A DNA stretch of 64,000 nucleotides from an uncultured Cohaesibacter sp. (GCF_963666525.1 NZ_OY762905.1:2769501-2833500); one strand, 5' to 3'; positions 35,388-46,316 are shown, counted from the first letter of the stretch. Program-made: numbers and translations. Notes: generated from the letters alone by a model not told the origin.

Positions 35388-36989
35388 TTAGGATCTGGTG
35401 CCAGAAACAGCGGCAGAGCTGGCGGACGCCGCGCTCGTGCGATGACCGACGGCAGAAGCTGCCACAAGTGCCTCTTCAGAGGCATCCTGGCGCTCGAACC
35501 GACCGGTGATCTGTCCCTTGGACATGACGATGATGCGGTCAGACATGGATTTGATTTCATCAAGGTCTGAGCTGACGAAGATGATGGCGAGGCCCTTGGC
35601 GGCCAGATCGGACATGATCTGGAACACCTCGGTCTTGGCGCCCACGTCGATGCCGCGGGTCGGCTCGTCCATCAGCAGAACCTTGGGGGCGGTCAGAAGC
35701 GCCTTGCCGATAACCACCTTCTGCTGATTGCCGCCAGAAAGCGAACTGACTTCGTTATCGGGAGAGGCCACCTTGATCGACATTTCCCCGATCTTGGTTT
35801 CGATCGCCGACCGTTCAGTCTTTTCATCGATGAAGAAGTGCCCCTTGAGAAACTGCCAAAGGCTGGCCATGGTCATGTTCTCGGCGACAGAAAGGATCTG
35901 GACGAGACCTTCGCGCTGCCGGTCTTCGGGAATGAGGGCAAGCCCCTGCCGGATGCGGTTGCCGACATCGGCGGATTTGACCTCGTGGCCATCCAGCCAG
36001 ATCTTGCCGTGGCTTTCCGGATAAAGCCCCATCAGGCAGTCAAACATTTCCGACCGGCCGGCCCCCATCAGTCCGTAGATGCCGACGATCTCGCCAGCCC
36101 GGACAGACAGATTGACATGGTCGACGGTGTAGCCGCCACCCTGACGGGGCAGGGTCAGATCCTCGATACGGATGATTTCTTCGCCGAAATGGGCATTGTC
36201 ATTGTGGTCGACCGTCTTCTTCTTGCCGCCAACCATCTTGTCGATGATCCAGGGCACGTCGATGTCCCTGACCGCGGCTTCGGCGGCCATCTTGCCATCA
36301 CGCAGGATGGTGATGTAGTCGCCGATCCGCACCAGTTCCTCGAGTCGGTGGGAAATATAGATGATCGACACATCCCTTGCCTTCAGCTCGGCGATGATGC
36401 GGAACAGGATTTCCACCTCGGCAGACGACAGCGCCGAGGTCGGCTCGTCCATGATCAGGATGTTGACATCCTTGGTCAGCGCCTTGGCGATCTCGACGAT
36501 CTGTTGCAGGCCGATGCGCAGGTCGGCAACCTCGGCCTTCGGGTCGATGTCCTGTTCGAGGCGGGCAAGAATCTCGCCGGCCTGGCGTTCCTGTTCGGCA
36601 TGGTCGATCTTGTTGCCGGTGGTGGTGATTTCCTGCGCCATGAAGATATTCTCGGCGACCGAGAGGTTCGGGAACAGGTTCAGTTCCTGAAAGATGATGC
36701 CGATGCCCTTGTCTTCCGCGTCGCGGGTGTTGTTGAAACTGACTTCTTCACCCGAGGCGAGAAGAATGCGTCCCGAGGTCTGCTTCTGCACCCCGGCCAG
36801 AATCTTCATCAGGGTCGACTTGCCTGCACCGTTCTCGCCGACCAGCACATTGACCTTGCCGCGGTAGACCTTGTAGTCGACATTGTCGAGCGCCTTGGTG
36901 CCGGGAAAGACCATGCTGATACCTTCCGTCCGAAGGATCACTTCATCCTCGGCAGGGGACGGCGCAGAGCCATTGATCGTGTCTGTCAT
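35388..36989 (-). CDS. Ribose-type (CUT2) ABC transporter ATP-binding protein
   Basis: The 533-residue protein contains two fused ATPase domains, as in RbsA. The first has Walker A VGENGAGKSTLMKIL near 52 and DEPTSAL near 180; the second has a degenerate Walker A (YGLMGAGRSEMFDCLMG, about 305) and an intact signature LSGGNQQKVVIGK near 420 with DEPTRGIDVG. The N-terminal extension of about 15 residues and the Ala/Ser-rich C-terminus are unremarkable. It starts 2 bases after the stop of the DUF2291 gene. Confidence 0.94.
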   Translation of the reverse strand: MTDTINGSAPSPAEDEVILRTEGISMVFPGTKALDNVDYKVYRGKVNVLVGENGAGKSTLMKILAGVQKQTSGRILLASGEEVSFNNTRDAEDKGIGIIFQELNLFPNLSVAENIFMAQEITTTGNKIDHAEQERQAGEILARLEQDIDPKAEVADLRIGLQQIVEIAKALTKDVNILIMDEPTSALSSAEVEILFRIIAELKARDVSIIYISHRLEELVRIGDYITILRDGKMAAEAAVRDIDVPWIIDKMVGGKKKTVDHNDNAHFGEEIIRIEDLTLPRQGGGYTVDHVNLSVRAGEIVGIYGLMGAGRSEMFDCLMGLYPESHGKIWLDGHEVKSADVGNRIRQGLALIPEDRQREGLVQILSVAENMTMASLWQFLKGHFFIDEKTERSAIETKIGEMSIKVASPDNEVSSLSGGNQQKVVIGKALLTAPKVLLMDEPTRGIDVGAKTEVFQIMSDLAAKGLAIIFVSSDLDEIKSMSDRIIVMSKGQITGRFERQDASEEALVAASAVGHRTSAASASSAAVSGTRS

Positions 36990-36990
36990 G

Positions 36991-37674
36991 TCAGCCTCCG
37001 TTCACGGTGAGGCGGACAGGCGTGATGCTGGGCGGCTTGCTGCTGCCCTCGTCCGTGAACATGCCGGAGAATGTGAGGATTTTGTCGGAGGCTGCTTCGC
37101 GGTCGATAGCCGAGACAACGTCTTTCTTGACCTTGTCATTCATCGCGTTGGCGATGCGGGCAAACTCCAGCTGATTGGTGAAATCGTCGAATTTCAGGAA
37201 ATCCAGGCTATCCCGGATCGCCGTTCCCTTGACAACCGGGCCGATCTGCAGAAGGGCGTCAACGGTTCCATCGTAGGGTTCAAGATCAAGACCGAGAGTC
37301 GACGCGCGCGACTTGGTGTTGACCGCAATGACCTTTGCCGTCGCCTTGACCACATAGTTCCACGGGCTGCCTTCAGGTTTCTCCCGGTGGCCATACTGGG
37401 CGCCAGCCGCTTCGCGATCCTTGGCAAGGGCATCCAGCACCAGCTTGAGCTCCACAGCATTCTTGTCCGCGAAGGGCAGAAGCTTGCTTTCCCACATGTC
37501 GGCCACGATCTTGTCCGGGTCGAACTTCTCGTCGGCGAAGAAGAATTCGATTTCGCCTTTGGCCTTTTCTTTCGGAGCTTCGTTCTTGATAATTTTGCAT
37601 GCGCCAAGGGTGAGCGCAATCCCGACGGAGGCAACCACGGTTACCATCTGTCGCAGAGCTGATTGGGTGTACAT
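36991..37674 (-). CDS. DUF2291 lipoprotein of sugar ABC operon
   Basis: The 227-residue predicted lipoprotein has lipobox LGAC with Cys26 after a hydrophobic segment (VTVVASVGIALT). The rest is a soluble domain, presumably periplasmic, resembling DUF2291 proteins, which are known mainly from their recurrent position in CUT2 sugar transporter operons. Function is unknown; an accessory to the binding protein or permease is a reasonable guess. The ATG at 37674 has GGAAGG 7 bases upstream; a TTG at 37689 is possible but weaker. It sits between the binding-protein and ATPase genes. Confidence 0.78.
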   Translation of the reverse strand: MYTQSALRQMVTVVASVGIALTLGACKIIKNEAPKEKAKGEIEFFFADEKFDPDKIVADMWESKLLPFADKNAVELKLVLDALAKDREAAGAQYGHREKPEGSPWNYVVKATAKVIAVNTKSRASTLGLDLEPYDGTVDALLQIGPVVKGTAIRDSLDFLKFDDFTNQLEFARIANAMNDKVKKDVVSAIDREAASDKILTFSGMFTDEGSSKPPSITPVRLTVNGG

Positions 37675-37708
37675 TCCGGAGCCTTCCAAACGTCGTCTCT
37701 GTTCTGGA

Positions 37709-37736
37709 GGCAGGGCGCGTGAGCGGGCGTCCTGCC
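37709..37736 (-). promoter_or_regulatory. Hairpin between binding-protein and DUF2291 genes
   Basis: GGCAGG (37709-37714) pairs with CCTGCC (37731-37736) in the 93-base gap after the binding-protein stop. There is no U-run, so it could stabilise the upstream message or attenuate read-through. Confidence 0.35.
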
Positions 37737-37767
37737 GTCTCTTCGAGAAGCTTCGCCTAGCAGGGTC

Positions 37768-38948
<1,181 letters not shown>

Positions 38949-38982
38949 TTTGCGAGACAAACCGAAAAGAACGGATTCTCTT

Positions 38983-39795
38983 ATGAATATCTCCGACTTG
39001 GAAAACAAGGCGCGTGAAATCCGGAAAAGGATCATTCGCATGAACAGCGCGGCAGGTCAGGGCCATACGGGCGGTGATCTGTCCGAAGTCGATATCTTGA
39101 CCGCGCTCTATTTCAGAATCCTGAGAAACAAGGACCCTGAACGGAAAAATCCGGACAGGGACCGTTTCATTCTTTCCAAGGGTCATGGTGTCGGCGGCTA
39201 CTATTGTACGTTGGCCGAACTGGGAGCGCTCAAGGACGAAGACCTCAGCACCTATCTCGGCTTTGAAACCAAACTGCCCGGCCATCCGGTGCGTCAGAAA
39301 ACCCCTTATATCGAGCTCAACACCGGCGCTCTGGGGCATGGCATCCCTGTCGCGGTCGGTCTGGCGCTGGCAGCTAAGCGGCAGGGCCGTGACTTCCGTG
39401 TCTATGTGCTGACCGGAGACGGCGAGTTGCAGGAAGGGTCCAACTGGGAAGCGGCGATGAGTGCGCACCAGTATGGTCTCGACAATCTGGTGATCATCAA
39501 CGACCGCAACCGGCTGCAACTGGCCGACCGGACCGAGAATATCGTGACGCTTGAGCCGTTGCCTGACAAGTGGCGGGCGTTCGGGTTCGATGTGCAGGAA
39601 ACCAGAGGCAACGACATGAAGAGCGTCGTCGAGGCGCTCGAAGGCATCGATTTCGCCTGCGGCCGCCCGCATGTGGTGATTGCCCATACGGTGAAGGGCG
39701 CCGGTATTTCCTTCATTGAGGACAGGCCCGCCTGGCACCATCGGGTGCCCAAGGGCGACGAGGTCGAAAAGGCAATTGCGGAGTTGGATCGATGA
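38983..39795 (+). CDS. Split transketolase, N-terminal (thiamine diphosphate) subunit
   Basis: The 270-residue protein covers only the N-terminal third to half of a transketolase. It has the AGQGHTGGDLSEVDIL motif near residue 24, SKGHGVGGYY near 65, and the diphosphate-binding segment TGDGELQEGSNWEAA near 144 ending in IINDRN. The second half is encoded by the next gene through an ATGA overlap, so the active enzyme should be a heteromer. Two-subunit transketolases occur in specialised sugar pathways such as the apulose-4-phosphate transketolase and the sulfoquinovose transketolase systems. The ATG at 38983 is the best start; the ribosome site is weak. Confidence 0.88.
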   Translation: MNISDLENKAREIRKRIIRMNSAAGQGHTGGDLSEVDILTALYFRILRNKDPERKNPDRDRFILSKGHGVGGYYCTLAELGALKDEDLSTYLGFETKLPGHPVRQKTPYIELNTGALGHGIPVAVGLALAAKRQGRDFRVYVLTGDGELQEGSNWEAAMSAHQYGLDNLVIINDRNRLQLADRTENIVTLEPLPDKWRAFGFDVQETRGNDMKSVVEALEGIDFACGRPHVVIAHTVKGAGISFIEDRPAWHHRVPKGDEVEKAIAELDR

Positions 39796-40739
39796 ACGCA
39801 GTAAGCGATGTAAAACAGGATATGCGCGAAGCGATGATCGCATCCTTTCTTGGGGCGGTTGAACGCGACGTCGATCTGATGACGGTGGTCAGCGATTCCA
39901 CCAGTACCTCCAAGATTGGTCCATTCAAGGACAAATACCCCGACCGTGTAATCAATGTCGGCATTGCGGAACAGACCCTGGTGGGCGTGGCTGCCGGCCT
40001 GGCGTTGGGTGGACATGTTGCCGTCACCGCCAATGCGGCGCCATTCCTGATTGCCCGCTCCAATGAGCAGGTCAAGAATGACGTCTGCTACTCCAACACC
40101 AACGTCAAGCTGGTCGGTCTTTATGCCGGGGTCGGCTATGGGCCGCTGGGAGCCACCCATCATGCCATTGACGATATCTCGATCATGCGGGGCCTCGGCA
40201 ATATCCAGATCTTTGCCCCTTCCGATGCCATCGAGGCCGGTCAGGTCTTCGACTATGCCATCGGTTATGATGGGCCGGTCTATATCCGGCTGGATTCGGC
40301 TGCCTTGCCCCATGTCCACGCTGCCGACTATCACTTTGAGCCCGGCAGGCCGGACGTGCTGCGCAAGGGGGATGATTGCGTCATCGTGGCTCTGGGCTCG
40401 GTGGTGCACGAAGCCGTGGATGCGGCAAAGGCACTCGCCGAAGATGGCGTTTCGGTGGGTGTTGTCAGCCTGCCGAGCATTCGCCCCCTTGATACCGATG
40501 CCTATGCTGATATTCTCAAGGACTACAGGCACGTCGTCACCGTGGAGGAGCATTCGGTGCACGGCGCATTGGGAAGTCTCACTGCCGAAATCATCGTCGA
40601 ACGCCAACTGGGCCTTAAACTGAAACGCCTCGGATTTCCGGAAGGTCAGTTTTCCAAGGCTGGTCCGCGCGCGGATATCCGCCGCTATTACAAGATCGAC
40701 GCAAACGGCATCATCGAGACAATCCGTGCTGTGGGGTAG
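39792..40739 (+). CDS. Split transketolase, C-terminal (pyrimidine-binding) subunit
   Basis: The 315-residue protein carries the pyrimidine-binding and C-terminal transketolase domains: RVINVGIAEQTLVGVAAGLA near residue 51 (with the Glu that activates the thiamine cofactor), THHAIDDISIMRGLGNIQI near 120 and VTVEEHSVHGALGS near 250. It is translated in tandem with the N-terminal subunit. The FGGY kinase gene starts 5 bases after its stop. Confidence 0.9.
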   Translation: MNAVSDVKQDMREAMIASFLGAVERDVDLMTVVSDSTSTSKIGPFKDKYPDRVINVGIAEQTLVGVAAGLALGGHVAVTANAAPFLIARSNEQVKNDVCYSNTNVKLVGLYAGVGYGPLGATHHAIDDISIMRGLGNIQIFAPSDAIEAGQVFDYAIGYDGPVYIRLDSAALPHVHAADYHFEPGRPDVLRKGDDCVIVALGSVVHEAVDAAKALAEDGVSVGVVSLPSIRPLDTDAYADILKDYRHVVTVEEHSVHGALGSLTAEIIVERQLGLKLKRLGFPEGQFSKAGPRADIRRYYKIDANGIIETIRAVG

Positions 40740-40744
40740 GGGAC

Positions 40745-42223
40745 ATGAGCGGACTTATTCTTTCCATTGATCAGGGGACCAGTGGCACCAAGGCCATTCT
40801 GTTCGACCGCGCCGGGCGCCCCAAGGCCAAGGGCAGTGTGGCGCTTGCCTCGATCTTCCCGCAACCGGGATATGTCGAGCAGGACCCCGAAGCCATTTAC
40901 CGCAATGTGATCGATGCGGTCCGCGCCTGCTTCAAGGCTTATGGCGAAACACCTGACATTGTTGCCTGTGGCATTTCCAACCAGCGAGAAACCTTTGTCC
41001 TTTGGGACAGGGAAGGCAAACCGCTCAACAATGCTGTTGTCTGGCAGTGCAAGCGCTCGACCGGCATCTGCGAAGCGCTGAAAGGCACCAGCCTTGAGGC
41101 CGATATCCGCGCCAGAACCGGCCTGATCATCGACCCGTATTTCTCCGGCTCCAAGGTGATCTGGCTCAACCGCAACATACCCGCCATTGCTGAAGCGATC
41201 CGCAAGGGTGACGCCTTCTTCGGCACCATAGACAGCTGGCTGACCTATCGCCTGACCGGAGGCAAGAGCCATGTCTGCGATATCACCAATGCCTGCCGAA
41301 CCCTGTTCTTCAACCTGCACACGCTGGAATGGGATAGGGGGCTGCTTGAACAGATGGGTCTGTCGGGGCTCAATCTGCCGGCTCTTGTGCGGTCTGCAGC
41401 AAGGGTCGGGGAAACAGATCTTGATGGCCTCATCGAAGCGCCCGTGCCCATCACGGGCATGATCGGGGATTCCCATGCTGCGGCCTTTGGCGAAGGCTGC
41501 CTTGTGCCCGGCTCCGCCAAGGTAACCATGGGCACTGGCTCGTCGATCCTGATGAATGTCGGCAGCAAACCGGCCCCCGCCGAAAACGGCATGGTCTCGA
41601 CCATCTGCTGGGCGACCGGTGATCGGGTGGACTATGCCCTTGAAGGCATCATTGTCTCCTGCGGAGCGACGATCCAGTGGCTGCGGGACCAGATCGGCCT
41701 GTTTTCGGATTCTTCCGAAACCGAAGCCATGGCGATGCAGGTCAAGGACAATGGCGGCGTCTATGTCGTGCCTGCCTTCTCCGGTCTGGGCGCCCCCTAC
41801 TGGCGCATGGATGCCAAGGCGATGATCTCCGGCCTGACCTTCGGCTCGAACCGCAATCACATTGTGCGCGCCGCGCTTGAATCGGTCATTTTCCAGATCA
41901 AGGATGTCGTCGACGCCATGAGCGAGGCCTGCGGCGTGCCACTCGCCAAGATCAATGCCGATGGGGGCATGGTCAAGAACCGGCTGGTGCTGCAATCCCT
42001 GTCCGATCTTCTGGGCTGCCCTGTCGAGACCACCGACTTCGAGGATATCTCGGCCCTCGGGGCTGCCTATATGGCAGGGCTCGGTGTCGGCCTCTATGCC
42101 GATCTCGATGATCTGCCCGATCACGGCGAAACGACGACCCTGACGAAACCGGCCGCAGCCAACGACCCGCTTCTTGCCGCTCACAAGAACTGGAAAGACC
42201 TCATTCTGTCCACCTATTGCTGA
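40745..42223 (+). CDS. FGGY carbohydrate kinase, glycerol-kinase-like
   Basis: The 492-residue kinase is close to GlpK in sequence. It has SIDQGTSGTKAILFDRAG at the N-terminus, SNQRETFVLWDREGKPL near 80, VWQCKRSTGICE near 99, IDPYFSGSKVIWL near 130 and GMIGDSHAAAFGEG near 240, with the catalytic-base Asp in GDSHAA. These match the positions that hold glycerol in GlpK (Arg-Glu, Trp, Tyr, Asp). Yet it is locked in a sugar operon behind a split transketolase, with no glycerol transporter or GlpD near. It may phosphorylate glycerol or erythritol, or a ketose such as a pentulose; apulose kinase is, as I recall, also an FGGY kinase. Confidence 0.85.
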   Translation: MSGLILSIDQGTSGTKAILFDRAGRPKAKGSVALASIFPQPGYVEQDPEAIYRNVIDAVRACFKAYGETPDIVACGISNQRETFVLWDREGKPLNNAVVWQCKRSTGICEALKGTSLEADIRARTGLIIDPYFSGSKVIWLNRNIPAIAEAIRKGDAFFGTIDSWLTYRLTGGKSHVCDITNACRTLFFNLHTLEWDRGLLEQMGLSGLNLPALVRSAARVGETDLDGLIEAPVPITGMIGDSHAAAFGEGCLVPGSAKVTMGTGSSILMNVGSKPAPAENGMVSTICWATGDRVDYALEGIIVSCGATIQWLRDQIGLFSDSSETEAMAMQVKDNGGVYVVPAFSGLGAPYWRMDAKAMISGLTFGSNRNHIVRAALESVIFQIKDVVDAMSEACGVPLAKINADGGMVKNRLVLQSLSDLLGCPVETTDFEDISALGAAYMAGLGVGLYADLDDLPDHGETTTLTKPAAANDPLLAAHKNWKDLILSTYC

Positions 42224-42514
42224 TCCTCCCGGTAGGAGGCAGAGCGCCTCTGATAGGGCCCATGCGGCGATCAAGTCCATTCGCATGACCCAATCTCTGC
42301 CTCCTGCTCCTTCCCACCACCTGTCCGATGATCGGGACTTGGGGCAAGAGGCCGTGCGTCCTTTCGGCCATTGCTCCTGTTGGCATTTTATGCTTGCTTT
42401 TCATGCCAGAGACCATCAGGCCAGGAACGCCGGACGCACAGGGCTTGCCATATGAAAGTGCCAGGCTCTCAGTCATTACCGTGACCCGGCAAGGCCGACA
42501 CAAGGGGCAATTCC

Positions 42515-43948
42515 ATGCCGATCAGATTTGGAACCAGCGGATTGCGCGGCTTGGCGGTAGAGCTGATGGGTGTGGCGTCGATCATTTACACCAAGGCCTT
42601 CTGCCATCATCTGGAGGAAACTGGCCTCGCCCGCAAGGGGGATACCATTCTCATTGGTCAGGATTTGCGGGAGTCCAGCCCGGCCATTGCCCGCAATTGC
42701 ATCAAGGCGATCCGGGCCTGCGGCTTCAAGCCGGTTGATTGCGGCCTGCTGCCAACCCCGGCACTGGCCTGCTACGCCATGTTCACCAGATCAGCCGCAG
42801 TGATGGTGACCGGCTCGCATATACCGAGCGAGCGCAACGGCATCAAGTTCTACCTGCCCGACGGCGAAATCGCCAAGCATGACGAGATTTCCATTTCCTG
42901 CTGGGCGGAGAAACTGGAGGGCAGCACCGGTGTCGATGCTGCCGAAGCTGAAGACGCGCACCATCTGGCGTGTGAGGCTTTCCTCAATCGCATGAAGGCG
43001 CTTCTCCCCGATGCAGCGCTCACCGGGATGAGGATTGGCGTCTATCAGCATTCCTCTGTGGCAAGGGATTTGCTCATCGACATCCTTCGGCACTATGGCG
43101 CAGAGGTGGTGGCGCTTGGCCGGTCGTCGACCTTCGTCCCGATAGACACCGAGGCCGTATCCGAGGAAACAGTCGGGCTACTGAAGGACTGGGCCGGTCA
43201 GGGGCTTGATGCCATTGTCTCTGCCGACGGAGACGCCGACCGCCCGCTGGTTGCTGATGAGGCGGGCAATCTTCTGCGCGGTGATCTGATCGGATTGATG
43301 ACCGCCGAGTTCCTCGGTGCCCGGGTGGTTGTCACCCCGGAGACGTCGAACTCCGGTATCGAGAAGATCGGATCTTTCGAAGTCATCCGCACCCGCGTCG
43401 GGTCGCCCTATGTCATCGCCGGCATGCTTGAAGCCCTGGCCGCCAGCAAGGGCGGCGTGATCGGCTTCGAGGCCAATGGCGGATTTCTGACGGCCACGTC
43501 CTTCGCCCCGGCGGGCAAGGAGGTCTCGGCGCTGCCGACCCGCGATTGTTTCCTGCCAATCCTGTCCGTGCTCTATATGGCTGCAAAAAGCGGCAAGACG
43601 CTTTCGGGGCTCGCCAACGCCTATCGTCTGCCAGTGGCCAACGCCGATCGCATCGAGGGCTATGCCCTTGAGCGCAGTGCGGCACTGATAGAGCATCTCA
43701 GAAGCTCGGACGACAATTTGTCGGCTTTTCTGGCCGGGATAGGACGGGTTATCGGCAAGAGCGATATCGATGGCCTGCGGGTATTTCTCGACAATGGCCG
43801 GACCATCCATTTCCGTCCTTCCGGTAACGCACCAGAAATGCGCTGTTATGTGGAAGCCGAAGACAAGGCAGCGGCCCGCTCAATGCTCAGGAAAGGGCTG
43901 CGCCTGATCGAAGCCTTCACCCTTGGCGAAAATGATCGGGAACCATGA
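42515..43948 (+). CDS. Phosphohexomutase (phosphomannomutase/phosphoglucomutase family)
   Basis: The 477-residue alpha-D-phosphohexomutase family member has the catalytic phosphoserine loop VTGSHIPSERNGIKFY near residue 98, the Mg-binding loop SADGDADRPLVAD near 235, the sugar-specificity loop GFEANGGFL near 318 and the phosphate-binding loop RPSGNAPEMR near 440. The serine loop reads TGSHIP, where TASHNP is common; this variant is typical of PMM-like sequences. It interconverts sugar 1- and 6-phosphates. It lies 291 bases after the kinase gene and may be independent of it; with the next gene it suggests nucleotide-sugar synthesis. Confidence 0.88.
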   Translation: MPIRFGTSGLRGLAVELMGVASIIYTKAFCHHLEETGLARKGDTILIGQDLRESSPAIARNCIKAIRACGFKPVDCGLLPTPALACYAMFTRSAAVMVTGSHIPSERNGIKFYLPDGEIAKHDEISISCWAEKLEGSTGVDAAEAEDAHHLACEAFLNRMKALLPDAALTGMRIGVYQHSSVARDLLIDILRHYGAEVVALGRSSTFVPIDTEAVSEETVGLLKDWAGQGLDAIVSADGDADRPLVADEAGNLLRGDLIGLMTAEFLGARVVVTPETSNSGIEKIGSFEVIRTRVGSPYVIAGMLEALAASKGGVIGFEANGGFLTATSFAPAGKEVSALPTRDCFLPILSVLYMAAKSGKTLSGLANAYRLPVANADRIEGYALERSAALIEHLRSSDDNLSAFLAGIGRVIGKSDIDGLRVFLDNGRTIHFRPSGNAPEMRCYVEAEDKAAARSMLRKGLRLIEAFTLGENDREP

Positions 43949-44198
43949 GTTTTCCGGGGGCAATGGCCTGGCTGTCTCAGTTCCGAGACATTTTTGTGTT
44001 AGGCCTTGTCCGAAAAAGGATGGAGCGCTGGTTTGGCAACAACGGGACCGTGGTTATGCAGGAGCATGGTCCGGGGGGCCATCTACGCCTATCGGAAAGT
44101 TGCATGGTTCGACCCAAAGGGGTATGCCTGTTTTAGATATCGGGCCGGAAGCTGCGCCAAATATGGAGAGCGGTGGCCCGAACCAACTGGAAGAGTGA

Positions 44199-45368
44199 AT
44201 GATGAAGATTTCTGTCATCGGCCTTGGCTATGTGGGGTTGGCGATGGCGCTGCTGCTGGCAAGGCGCCATTCGGTACGGGTTCTTGATGTCGATCCGGAA
44301 AAGGTCGCGGCGATCAGCGCCCGCAAGGCGCCCATTCAGGATGACGAGGCTACCCGCATTCTCGACGAGGAACAGCTGGACCTGACGGCGACCCTCAATC
44401 CCGAAGACGCTCTTTCCGGCGCGGACGTGGTCATCATCGCGACGCCGACCAATTACGACCCGCAGCAGAATTATTTCGATACCAGCTCGGTTGATGAATC
44501 CATCGAACGGGCGCTGAGACTGAGCCCAGAAGCCACCATCGTCATCAAGTCGACCATTCCGGTAGGTTACACCCAGCGCATGCGGGAAAAATTCGATACC
44601 GACAGGGTCATTTTCTCACCCGAATTCCTGCGTGAGGGCAGGGCCATCTATGACAATCTCTATCCCTCCCGCATCATCGTGGGGGACCGGACGGCACGGG
44701 GCGAGAAAATCGCTGACATGCTCAAATCGGCCGCCGCCATCGATGATTGCCCGGTGCTGCTGACAGATTCGACCGAAGCCGAAGCCATCAAGCTGTTTGC
44801 CAACACCTATCTGGCAATGCGCGTTTCCTTCTTCAACGAGCTTGATTCCTTCGCCATGCTCAAGGGGCTCAACCCCGAGCATATCGTCAAGGGCGTCTGC
44901 CTCGACCCGCGTATCCGGGATGGTTACAACAACCCGTCCTTCGGTTATGGCGGCTATTGCCTGCCCAAGGATACCAAGCAGATGCTGGCCAATTATGCCC
45001 ACATCCCACAGAGCCTGATCAATGCCATCGTCGACGCCAACGGCACCCGCAAGGATGTCATTGCCGATGCCATTCTGGCGCGCAGCCCACGCAAGGTCGG
45101 CATCTATCGTCTGGTCATGAAACAGGGCTCGGACAATTTCCGCAGCTCCTCCATTCAGGGCGTAATGAAGCGTATCAAGGCCAAGGGCATCGAGGTGATC
45201 GTCTATGAACCTGCGTTGAAAGAGGACAGCTTTTTTGGCTCCCGTGTCGAGCGTGATCTGGACCGTTTCAAGGCGGAGGTCGACCTCATCGTGTCCAACC
45301 GCTGGACCGAGCAGATCCGGGATGTTGCCGAGAAGGTCTTCACCCGCGATCTCTTCATGAACGACTGA
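44199..45368 (+). CDS. UDP-glucose 6-dehydrogenase-like nucleotide sugar dehydrogenase
   Basis: The 389-residue protein has a Rossmann start [20 protein letters not shown] and the UDPGDH layout: [14 protein letters not shown] near 114, [15 protein letters not shown] near 142 and the catalytic Cys254 in [13 protein letters not shown]. The short form resembles E. coli Ugd. It oxidises UDP-glucose to UDP-glucuronate in two NAD-dependent steps. UDP-glucuronate could feed the epimerase encoded at 49607. Two adjacent ATGs (44199, 44202) follow GGAAGAGTGA; either may be used. Confidence 0.88.
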   Translation: MMKISVIGLGYVGLAMALLLARRHSVRVLDVDPEKVAAISARKAPIQDDEATRILDEEQLDLTATLNPEDALSGADVVIIATPTNYDPQQNYFDTSSVDESIERALRLSPEATIVIKSTIPVGYTQRMREKFDTDRVIFSPEFLREGRAIYDNLYPSRIIVGDRTARGEKIADMLKSAAAIDDCPVLLTDSTEAEAIKLFANTYLAMRVSFFNELDSFAMLKGLNPEHIVKGVCLDPRIRDGYNNPSFGYGGYCLPKDTKQMLANYAHIPQSLINAIVDANGTRKDVIADAILARSPRKVGIYRLVMKQGSDNFRSSSIQGVMKRIKAKGIEVIVYEPALKEDSFFGSRVERDLDRFKAEVDLIVSNRWTEQIRDVAEKVFTRDLFMND

Positions 45369-45792
45369 TCAGCCAGCCACGGCCAGTCCGTGCCGGATCC
45401 GCCAGACTGTCCTGCCTGCAGTCGGACAGGACCTGCCACTGCCTGTGCGCCAGTTGCCTTGCCGAGTTCCTCACTCACGTCAAAGTGACACGGACAAGGA
45501 AACCTTTGACCCCCGAGTGCGTTACGCTTGAACAGGCTTCAAGTTGAAACAAGGGATCATGGGTTAGGCCGGATGTAGCATCATATGGCAGAAAGCTGAA
45601 ATTTGTGTCATACTGGAAACCTACGGCAATGGATTTGACGTGGGATCTACTCCGGTCAAGGTGCAGCAGGGATCCAATCCCTGAAACGAATGCCGTAACT
45701 GGCCCCAAAACCATGATCCTTCGTGAAATTCCGGAAATATCTGGCAAAGAAGTTTGGGTGTGGCAAACAACTTGGCAAACGGGGACAAGATC
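45369..45792. other. Intergenic region between the UGDH-like gene and the BA14K gene
   Basis: No gene supported. A GC-rich inverted repeat near 45407-45430 (CTGTCC ... GGACAG) may end the upstream transcript. The rest becomes AT-richer toward the BA14K gene. Confidence 0.4.
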
Positions 45793-46200
45793 ATGAAACT
45801 TAAACAGACAATTGTGGCTTCAGCTATAGCATTGTGCATGGGCGTGACCGGATTGCCATTCGGTGGCGTCGGCTCTTCAGTAGGACTTCTGGGTGTTTCG
45901 GAGGCACAGGCTCAGCCTGCTCCGAGATGGCGCAGACCTCCTGGCGCACGACCTCCGATCCGTCGTCCAATTCGGCGCAACAACAACAATGTCGGAGTGG
46001 GCATTGCTGGCGCCATCATCGGCCTGACGGCCGGGGCTATCGCGGCTGACATTGCACGCAAGAATCGTGCACCAGCCTACGGCTATCGTGCGCCTGACTG
46101 GTGCAATGTGCCAGCCTGCGCCTCCCGCTACAGAAGCTTCCGTGCATATGATTGCACCTATCAGCCTTACAACGGCCCGCGCACCTATTGCCGCATGTAG
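45793..46200 (+). CDS. BA14K family exported protein
   Basis: The 135-residue protein has a signal peptide (MKLKQTIVASAIALCMG, cleavage near AQA-QP), an Arg/Pro-rich segment, an Asn run, a Gly/Ala-rich hydrophobic stretch (VGIAGAIIGLTAGAIAADIA) and a C-terminal BA14K motif, CASRYRSFRAYDCTYQPYNG. BA14K proteins were first described as a Brucella abortus immunoreactive lectin-like protein and are common in Hyphomicrobiales. The ATG at 45793 is chosen because the signal peptide begins there; an in-frame GTG/ATG further up lacks support. Confidence 0.8.
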   Translation: MKLKQTIVASAIALCMGVTGLPFGGVGSSVGLLGVSEAQAQPAPRWRRPPGARPPIRRPIRRNNNNVGVGIAGAIIGLTAGAIAADIARKNRAPAYGYRAPDWCNVPACASRYRSFRAYDCTYQPYNGPRTYCRM

Positions 46201-46283
46201 TTTGGCAATCGCGATCCTGCCGTTACGGCTATCGGCCTCCTGATAGAGATATCAGGACCGGTTTGGTGACTGCATGACAATGT

Positions 46284-46316
46284 GCCGTCCCCTTTTTGCA
46301 AGGGGGCGGCTTTTTT
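46284..46316 (+). terminator. Terminator after the BA14K gene
   Basis: GCCGTCCCCTT (46284-46294) pairs with AAGGGGGCGGC (46300-46310, one wobble), followed by six T residues. Confidence 0.88.

Noticed and set aside
40688-42286. 532-codon minus-strand frame opposite the FGGY kinase
   Set aside because: It runs antisense to a kinase with complete family motifs and shows no recognisable domain.
43945-44136. 63-codon frame between the phosphomutase and UGDH-like genes
   Set aside because: No family resemblance and only a mediocre ribosome site; it overlaps the last codon of the phosphomutase gene and the region looks like ordinary intergenic DNA.
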